9,456 nucleotides of DNA from positions 796-10,251 of the forward strand of contig DBJG01000007.1 in the NCBI GenBank assembly GCA_002296455.1, in the 5' to 3' direction. The position numbers and the translations under genes are program-made. Under the pieces are notes generated by a model. It was not told the DNA's origin, made no database searches, and saw only the letters and a program-made list of their open reading frames with translations. Below are positions 5,652 to 9,456 of this stretch, in pieces. The stretch is from Caryophanales bacterium UBA782. GTDB taxonomy: Bacteria; Bacillota_I; Bacilli_A; RFN20; CAG-826. The first letter of the stretch is position 1, and each line of letters starts with the position of its first letter.

Positions 5652-6167
5652 TCAAATGGATAAGTCACTCGCTTCTTCACTATAAAGGCGCTTCCCTTCG
5701 CCTTTTTCGATGGCGAGCAGCTTTTTGCCAATATCAATTTGTGCGGATGGGAAAGCAATCACCTCATGATTATTAGAGAGAACACGATGTGAAGGAATGA
5801 AAATCGGGAGAGGGTTTCTTAATAACGAATAGAGAACGACGTTTTCATTTAAGGCCGTATCTTTTGCGACTTCACTGATGGTTTTTGTTGCCCCATAAGG
5901 GATTGATAAGCAATATTCCCAAACCTTCTTTTCTTCCTCACTCCCCTCATAACGGAGCTTAAGATCAAATGATTTTCGTTGGCCAAAACAATATTGGTTT
6001 AATTCAATAATCGCATCATATAAAGCGGAATTCTCTTCGTTTCTTGCCCCTTCGGGATCAGAAGCGCCAAAAAGAAGGGAAACGAGTTTACGGCCCAAAG
6101 CAATGACGGTCACATTCCCCACCCCGGTATCGTAAACGGCATAACGAATCACAGTATTGTCAATCAT
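5652..6167 (-). CDS. Alkyltransferase-like protein: MGMT/Ogt fold with Ser in place of the catalytic Cys
   Basis: 171 residues with the layout of O6-alkylguanine-DNA alkyltransferases: a degenerate N-terminal domain (about 1-75), then the DNA-binding/active-site domain starting EEEKKVWEYCLSIPYGATKTISEV (74-100). The asparagine hinge is present (Asn118-Pro119), and the active-site strand reads IPSHRV, with Ser126 (codon TCA at 5790-5792) where repair enzymes have Cys in PCHRV. The RAVG segment that carries the arginine finger is absent: no Arg lies between residues 95 and 116. The GG that follows the active site is also lost, while the final KKLLAIEKGE helix is kept. It therefore should not accept alkyl groups on sulfur. 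By analogy with ATL proteins (PWHRV) it may bind alkylated DNA without repair, but that is inference; a decaying paralogue is the other possibility. GGAGAG lies 4 nt before the ATG. Confidence 0.85.
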   Translation of the reverse strand: MIDNTVIRYAVYDTGVGNVTVIALGRKLVSLLFGASDPEGARNEENSALYDAIIELNQYCFGQRKSFDLKLRYEGSEEEKKVWEYCLSIPYGATKTISEVAKDTALNENVVLYSLLRNPLPIFIPSHRVLSNNHEVIAFPSAQIDIGKKLLAIEKGEGKRLYSEEASDLSI

Positions 6168-6191
6168 TAGTCTCTCCGCTATTTATTTTAC

Positions 6192-6219
6192 TTTATAACT
6201 TTTTTGGCTCATTTTGCAA
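6192..6219 (-). promoter_or_regulatory. Probable promoter of the alkyltransferase-like gene
   Basis: TTGCAA (-35, 6214-6219, 4 of 6) and TATAAA (-10, 6192-6197, 5 of 6) with a 16-nt spacer, inside the 87-base gap after the transporter gene. No terminator hairpin separates it from the transporter, so read-through is possible. Confidence 0.5.
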
Positions 6220-6254
6220 ATATTGACAACAAAAACAATGAATATGTGCACTTT

Positions 6255-7991
6255 TTATGGGTTGGGGGCAATCGAAGCAAAACGTTTTTCGTCTTCTTCA
6301 TCGATGACGTATGTTTTGTCCGTGCCAAATATTTTGGCGATATTGCTGCAATGAGATGCGACACGTTCATAACAATTGACGACGTCCAAGAAAACTAGTT
6401 CGACAAAGCGATTGCTGATCGTGCCATTGACGCTCCCCTCTTCCTCGAAATGGCGATTGACTGTCGCATCCAGTTTTTCCAAGAAGCGACGGCGTTCTTG
6501 AATCACCACCAAGCCCAATTCCTTGCTTTCTTTTTCGTAAATCTCAATCGTTTTTGTAATAAAGGTAAGAACTTCCTCATTCGTGCTAAGGAAGAAATCC
6601 TTTTCTTCTTTGGAAAGCGTTTCTTTCTTTTCTTTCATTCGTGCAAAAAAATGGATGAGGTTTTCGCCATAGTCGCCGATTCTTTCAATATCCTTGCTTG
6701 CTTTTAACACACTCAGTAAAAGAGCGATATCCTTATCGAGCAAATTTGTTTTATCACAACGAGAAAGATACTCATTGAGCTGACGGTCAATCATGTCGAT
6801 ATTCGCTTCAAGATTCAAGACAAACTCTACATCTTCATCGCGAAAGAAAAGAAGGTATTCTTTGATGGTTTCAAACATCATTTTCGCATATGAAAACATA
6901 ATAAGTGTTCGTTTTTTCGCTAGCGCAAGTCCCTCGGAGGGGAAATTTTTCATTAGTCCGTCGTCTAACGGCTCGAGTGAAGGGATTGTTCGCTTTCGTT
7001 CAGTTGGAATGATTTTATTAATGAGCGTGGTCACAGACTTTAAAAGAATGAAGAACAGAATTCCTGTCGTGAGATTGAACACAAGATGACATAAAGCGAC
7101 TTGTATCATCGGGAGAACATACCAGCGGAAACTTCCATCCGCATCGTAGGTGCCCCAGTAAGAGGGGGTATTAAGCCAATCTTTGCACAGATAAATAACA
7201 CCCATGAAGAGCAAAGCTCCAATAAGGTTGAACAAAACATGAAACAAAGCGACTTTCTTGCTCTCTTTGCTGCCGCCAAAGGAAGCGAAAAGCGCTGTTG
7301 ATGTTGTTCCAATATTCGCGCCGAATAAAACTGGAAGGATTCCGAATAGAGTAATGGAAGAACCAGCGCTCACCGCATATAATCCTTGAACGACGCCGAC
7401 AACGGCGCTTGATGATTGAATGCAAACCGTTGCGACGATTCCAATCAATAAACCGAGCCATGGGTGCTCATTAAGTGTCTCAAATAGCGATATAAACCAA
7501 GGCTCACTCGCAATCGTGGACAAATAAAGATTCATAATCCACAAGCCGAGGAACAATGCGCCTAATGCAAAACACAACTCCCCGATATTCGTCCATTTTT
7601 TTCTCGTCGCAAATAAGAGAATCAAGGAACCTAAGAAAAGAACGAGAGGGAAATATTCCATAAGAGGAATAGAGACGATAAAAGCTGTAATCGTCGTTCC
7701 GACATTCGCGCCAATAATCACCGCACTAGCTTGTTCAAAACTTAATACCCCCGCCCTTACTAAGCCGATTGTCAAAGCACTCGTTCCGCCAGACGATTGA
7801 ATAATCGCGGTAAAACCTGCGCCCGCCAAAAAACCTGTAATTGGGTTTTTCCCTAATTTATTAATAAAAGAGGATAAACGCCCAGAAGTCATTTTCTTCA
7901 TCGTCGAAGACAAACTTGTAATGCCATAAAGAAAAAGCCCAAGACCTCCGAGAGTCATCGTCCAAAAAGCAACCTGATTCCACGAGAACAT
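6255..7991 (-). CDS. Na/Pi cotransporter-family protein with C-terminal PhoU-like domain
   Basis: A 578-residue integral membrane protein of the Na+/phosphate cotransporter family (SLC34/NptA/YjbB type), expected to move phosphate using a sodium gradient. The two inverted family repeats are visible: QSSGGTSA (65-72) with GANVGTT (94-100), and QSSSAVVG (192-199) with GANIGTT (224-230). Hydrophobic segments run through about residue 325. From about 345 to 570 the protein is hydrophilic and helical with regular acidic stretches, typical of the PhoU-like regulatory domain fused to bacterial members. The start MFSWNQVAFWTMTLGGLGLFLYG fits the family, yet no Shine-Dalgarno sequence precedes this ATG, unlike most neighbours. 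The first QSS motif has Gly-Gly instead of the more usual Ser-Ala. It is divergent from infC. No Pho box was recognised. Confidence 0.92.
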   Translation of the reverse strand: MFSWNQVAFWTMTLGGLGLFLYGITSLSSTMKKMTSGRLSSFINKLGKNPITGFLAGAGFTAIIQSSGGTSALTIGLVRAGVLSFEQASAVIIGANVGTTITAFIVSIPLMEYFPLVLFLGSLILLFATRKKWTNIGELCFALGALFLGLWIMNLYLSTIASEPWFISLFETLNEHPWLGLLIGIVATVCIQSSSAVVGVVQGLYAVSAGSSITLFGILPVLFGANIGTTSTALFASFGGSKESKKVALFHVLFNLIGALLFMGVIYLCKDWLNTPSYWGTYDADGSFRWYVLPMIQVALCHLVFNLTTGILFFILLKSVTTLINKIIPTERKRTIPSLEPLDDGLMKNFPSEGLALAKKRTLIMFSYAKMMFETIKEYLLFFRDEDVEFVLNLEANIDMIDRQLNEYLSRCDKTNLLDKDIALLLSVLKASKDIERIGDYGENLIHFFARMKEKKETLSKEEKDFFLSTNEEVLTFITKTIEIYEKESKELGLVVIQERRRFLEKLDATVNRHFEEEGSVNGTISNRFVELVFLDVVNCYERVASHCSNIAKIFGTDKTYVIDEEDEKRFASIAPNP

Positions 7992-7997
7992 AATTTG

Positions 7998-8015
7998 GTT
8001 ATATGAAAATATAAC
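7998..8015. repeat. Perfect inverted repeat just upstream of the transporter start
   Basis: GTTATAT-GAAA-ATATAAC (plus reading): perfect 7-bp arms around 4 nt, ending 6 nt before the ATG at 7991. On the minus-strand RNA it would be an A-T rich hairpin in the place of the ribosome binding site; on DNA it could be an operator. Confidence 0.6.
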
Positions 8016-8048
8016 GTTCTTTATTATGCACTAGAGTCGGAAAGAACG
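8015..8048. repeat. Inverted repeat enclosing the candidate -10 box of the transporter
   Basis: CGTTCTTT (8015-8022) and AAAGAACG (8041-8048) are perfect 8-bp arms separated by 18 bases. The interior contains CATAAT (minus strand, 8023-8028), the best -10 candidate for the transporter gene, although no good -35 box lies 16-18 nt upstream of it. The symmetry suggests a binding site for a dimeric regulator. Confidence 0.5.
8023..8028 (-). promoter_or_regulatory. Tentative -10 box of the transporter gene
   Basis: CATAAT (5 of 6), preceded directly by TG. The sequence at the -35 distance (TTCCGT) matches poorly, so an activator or an alternative start site is possible. A leader of about 25 nt from here would consist largely of the 7998-8015 hairpin. 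Confidence 0.3.
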
Positions 8049-8132
8049 GAAGGTGTTCACCGATGATAGCCCTTTCTTTTTTTGATTATTCTCTCTTAAT
8101 TCTCTTTATTTGCACCATACATACCATGAGCG

Positions 8133-8147
8133 TCCTTCTAAAAATGA
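8133..8147. repeat. Dispersed intergenic repeat, copy B
   Basis: Second copy of TCCTTCTAAAAATGA (first at 4233-4247), again with ATGAGC just upstream and ATCC downstream. On the minus strand it provides AGAAGGA five bases before an ATG (8127) that opens a 13-codon frame, MVCMVQIKRIKRE, ending at 8086. This could be a leader peptide before the transporter gene or chance. Confidence 0.4.
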
Positions 8148-8158
8148 TAAGAATCCTG

Positions 8159-8186
8159 TTGCAACCAGTTTACAAAAGAGGATAAT
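8159..8186 (+). promoter_or_regulatory. Promoter of the infC-rpmI-rplT operon
   Basis: TTGCAA (-35, 8159-8164, 4 of 6) and GATAAT (-10, 8181-8186, 5 of 6) with a 16-nt spacer. Transcription would begin near 8193, about 130 nt before infC, leaving room for a structured leader. Confidence 0.55.
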
Positions 8187-8276
8187 TATTGCGTCGATAA
8201 AGTAGAAAGCAGTTCGCAGGACTCGCCAGATCTCCGAAGGGATTGGCTCATGGCTACCACAAAAAGGTGAATCATG

Positions 8277-8309
8277 AATAGAGTGGCGAACGGCCACTCT
8301 ATTTTATTT
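8277..8309 (+). terminator. Leader terminator (attenuator) before infC
   Basis: AATAGAGTGGC-GAACG-GCCACTCTATT: a perfect 11-bp stem with a 5-nt loop (8277-8303), followed by TTATTT. It lies between the promoter and infC on the same strand, so it must be conditional. Its first base overlaps the CATGA arm of the preceding hairpin. Confidence 0.88.
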
Positions 8310-8313
8310 CCCT

Positions 8314-8319
8314 AGGAGG
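8314..8319 (+). promoter_or_regulatory. Ribosome binding site of infC
   Basis: Perfect AGGAGG directly after the leader terminator, 5 nt before ATT (8325) and 8 nt before ATC (8328). The first in-frame ATG (8436) is more than 110 nt away, inside conserved IF3 sequence. The site therefore points to a non-ATG start. Confidence 0.85.
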
Positions 8320-8324
8320 AACAG

Positions 8325-8876
8325 ATTATCGCATACTTCAATTCGAACAATCGACGCCCTGAAAAACGCTTCGATCCCATCAATGAGCACGTCCGTTATC
8401 CGGAAGTCCTCGTCATTGGCCCTAACGGAGAACAAATGGGGAGAATGAGCTCTAGAGCCGCGAACGAACTCGCGATGCGCTACGACCTTGACCTCTATTG
8501 CGTTGCTCCAAATGCCAATCCGCCAGTTTGCAAGATTTGCAACTATGGCAAGCTTCGCTATGAAAAGGAAAAAGCCGCCAAAGAAGCAAGAAAAAATCAG
8601 CAAAAGACGGAAATGAAGCAAATCCAGCTCACACCGCAAATCGGTGTTCATGACCTTGACACAAAGGCCCGCCAAGCACGCAAATTCTTGGAAAGTGGCG
8701 ATAAGGTTCAGGTCTGCGTCGTCTTCCGTGGACGTCAAATGTCCCACAAGGAAGTCGGAGAGGATGTTATGAAGAGATTTGTTGACCAGCTCATCGACAT
8801 CTCTACCATTGACAAAGCCCCTTATTGGGAAGGCAAATGGTACAACTCGATTTTGGCACCAAACAAAAAGAAATAG
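8325..8876 (+). CDS. infC: Translation initiation factor IF-3, non-ATG start
   Basis: IF3 binds the 30S subunit, prevents early joining of 50S and checks the initiator tRNA-start codon pair. 183 residues from ATT at 8325, typical for the family. The N-terminal domain has PINEHVRYPEVLVIGPNGEQMG (19-40) and the linker APNANPPVCKICNYGKLRYEKEK; the C-terminal domain has DLDTKARQARKFLESGDKVQV and SHKEVGEDVM. The first ATG (8436) would delete the start of the conserved N domain, so the gene must begin at a rare codon. ATT at 8325 matches the AUU used by many infC genes; ATC at 8328 has better spacing and remains possible. Such codons allow IF3 to limit its own synthesis. The TAG stop overlaps the rpmI ribosome binding site. 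Confidence 0.95.
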   Translation: MIAYFNSNNRRPEKRFDPINEHVRYPEVLVIGPNGEQMGRMSSRAANELAMRYDLDLYCVAPNANPPVCKICNYGKLRYEKEKAAKEARKNQQKTEMKQIQLTPQIGVHDLDTKARQARKFLESGDKVQVCVVFRGRQMSHKEVGEDVMKRFVDQLIDISTIDKAPYWEGKWYNSILAPNKKK

Positions 8877-8887
8877 GAGGAATTCTT

Positions 8888-9091
8888 ATGCCGAAGATGA
8901 AAAGCAACAGAGCTTTGATGAAGCGTATCAAAGTCACCGGAACCGGTAAAATCAAAAGAAAGCACGCTTATATGGGCCACCTTGCCCCAAGAAAATCGCG
9001 CAAGCAAAGAAAACATTTGGCGATGGCCACTTATGTGAACCCAGTCGATATGCCACGTATCCGTGACATGATTAATTACAAGGCCAAATAA
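8888..9091 (+). CDS. rpmI: 50S ribosomal protein L35
   Basis: A 67-residue, highly basic protein with the L35 pattern: MPKMKSNRALMKRIKVTGTG at the N-terminus, HLAPRKSRKQRKHL in the middle and a short hydrophobic end. It is a component of the large ribosomal subunit. The ATG at 8888 is chosen because AGGAGG (8875-8880) lies 7 nt upstream and the protein then begins as L35 should. The frame is open 21 codons further upstream only because of overlap with infC. Second gene of the IF3-L35-L20 operon. Confidence 0.97.
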   Translation: MPKMKSNRALMKRIKVTGTGKIKRKHAYMGHLAPRKSRKQRKHLAMATYVNPVDMPRIRDMINYKAK

Positions 9092-9106
9092 CAAGGAGGA
9101 ACAATC

Positions 9107-9456
9107 ATGAGAGTTAAAGGAAGTGTTGCGACAAGAGCACGTCGCAAAAAGATTTTAAACCGCGCTGAAGGATATTTCGGTAGCAAGCATTTACTTTTCA
9201 AGACGGCGAAAGAGCAAGTCCTCCACAGCCTTCGCTATAGCTACGTCTCCCGCCGCGAGATTAAACGTGATTTCCGTAAGCTTTGGATCAAGCGTATCAA
9301 TGCCGCTTGCCACGCTAATGAAATCAGCTACTCCCGCTTCATGGATGGCTTAAAGAAGAACGGCATCGCGATCAACCGCAAAATGCTTTCTGAACTTGCT
9401 ATCAATGATCCATCTGGATTCAGCAAACTCGTCGAAACCGCGAAAAAAGTCGCGAA
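9107..9456 (+). CDS. rplT: 50S ribosomal protein L20 (last residues beyond window)
   Basis: L20 is an early assembly protein of the large subunit that binds 23S rRNA, and in Bacilli it represses this operon through the leader. 116 residues are visible and the family has about 117-119, so only the last few and the stop are missing. Clear family stretches are [48 protein letters not shown] and [21 protein letters not shown] (9093-9099) is 7 nt before the ATG and 15 nt separate it from the L35 stop. The N-terminus starts MRVKGSV instead of the common MPRVKGG, one residue shorter. Confidence 0.97.
   Translation, partial: MRVKGSVATRARRKKILNRAEGYFGSKHLLFKTAKEQVLHSLRYSYVSRREIKRDFRKLWIKRINAACHANEISYSRFMDGLKKNGIAINRKMLSELAINDPSGFSKLVETAKKVA

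Larger units (their letters stand above)
8193..8324 (+). ncRNA. Structured leader of infC operon, candidate L20 autoregulatory leader
   Basis: About 130 nt between the promoter and infC. It contains a hairpin with TCATG (8248-8252) pairing to CATGA (8273-8277) and inner ACC/GGT, followed at once by a strong terminator hairpin and then the infC ribosome binding site. In Bacillus subtilis, excess ribosomal protein L20 (encoded last in this operon) binds such a leader and favours termination. The same gene order and a terminator before infC support the same control here. The 5' end and the L20-binding fold are inferred, not shown by sequence match. Confidence 0.55.

Noticed and set aside
6223..6250. 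Plus-strand TTGACA downstream of the transporter gene
   Set aside because: Perfect -35 hexamer but no matching -10 or plus-strand gene follows; it lies opposite the gap between two minus-strand genes.
8193..8324. T-box riboswitch before infC
   Set aside because: No T-box consensus or specifier loop; the terminator and gene order fit an L20 leader better.

Overview
The window looks like a chromosomal segment of a strictly anaerobic Firmicute, possibly one of the deep gut/rumen Bacilli lineages near the Mollicutes (RF39/RFN20/Erysipelotrichales type). The grounds are a trimeric NAD-linked [FeFe]-hydrogenase, an infC-rpmI-rplT operon with a terminator-bearing leader as in Bacilli, and strong AGGAGG ribosome binding sites. 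TGA is used as an ordinary stop: one TGA lies directly before a terminator hairpin, and Trp is encoded by TGG. The exact lineage is inference. No transposase, phage gene, CRISPR array or obvious defence module is present, so this is mostly an ordinary housekeeping and energy-metabolism region with a few local oddities.

Bases 1-3726, minus strand: the hydCBA operon. A good sigma-A-type promoter at 3698-3726 drives hydC (NuoE-like), hydB (NuoF-like, with extra ferredoxin clusters) and hydA (catalytic [FeFe]-hydrogenase, cut by the window start). Together they should form a cytoplasmic hydrogenase coupling NAD(H), and probably ferredoxin, to H2. Bases 3727-4239 hold no convincing gene.

Bases 4241-5563, minus strand: a small unrecognised acidic/basic protein (150 aa), a RimJ/RimL-like GNAT acetyltransferase, then tRNA-Ala(TGC) and tRNA-Met(CAT). 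The tRNA promoter overlaps the end of the acetyltransferase gene, and a terminator closes the tRNA pair. Bases 5652-6167, minus strand: a divergent member of the O6-alkylguanine-DNA alkyltransferase fold whose active-site Cys is replaced by Ser, with its own promoter and terminator. Bases 6255-7991, minus strand: a Na/Pi cotransporter-family protein with a C-terminal PhoU-like domain. It has no visible Shine-Dalgarno sequence and has inverted repeats in front of it.

Bases 8159-9456, plus strand: the translation operon infC (IF3, non-ATG start), rpmI (L35) and rplT (L20, cut a few residues from its end). It is preceded by a leader of about 130 nt with a rho-independent terminator, consistent with the L20 autoregulatory leader of Bacilli. 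The transporter and the translation operon are divergently transcribed from the 7992-8324 interval.

Items most worth a second look are the PSHRV alkyltransferase-like protein, the in-frame heptapeptide repeat just upstream of the transporter start, the dyads around that start and around the tRNA promoter, and the TSCSPGW variant in HydA. I did not find clear evidence of a wholly new multi-gene system here.
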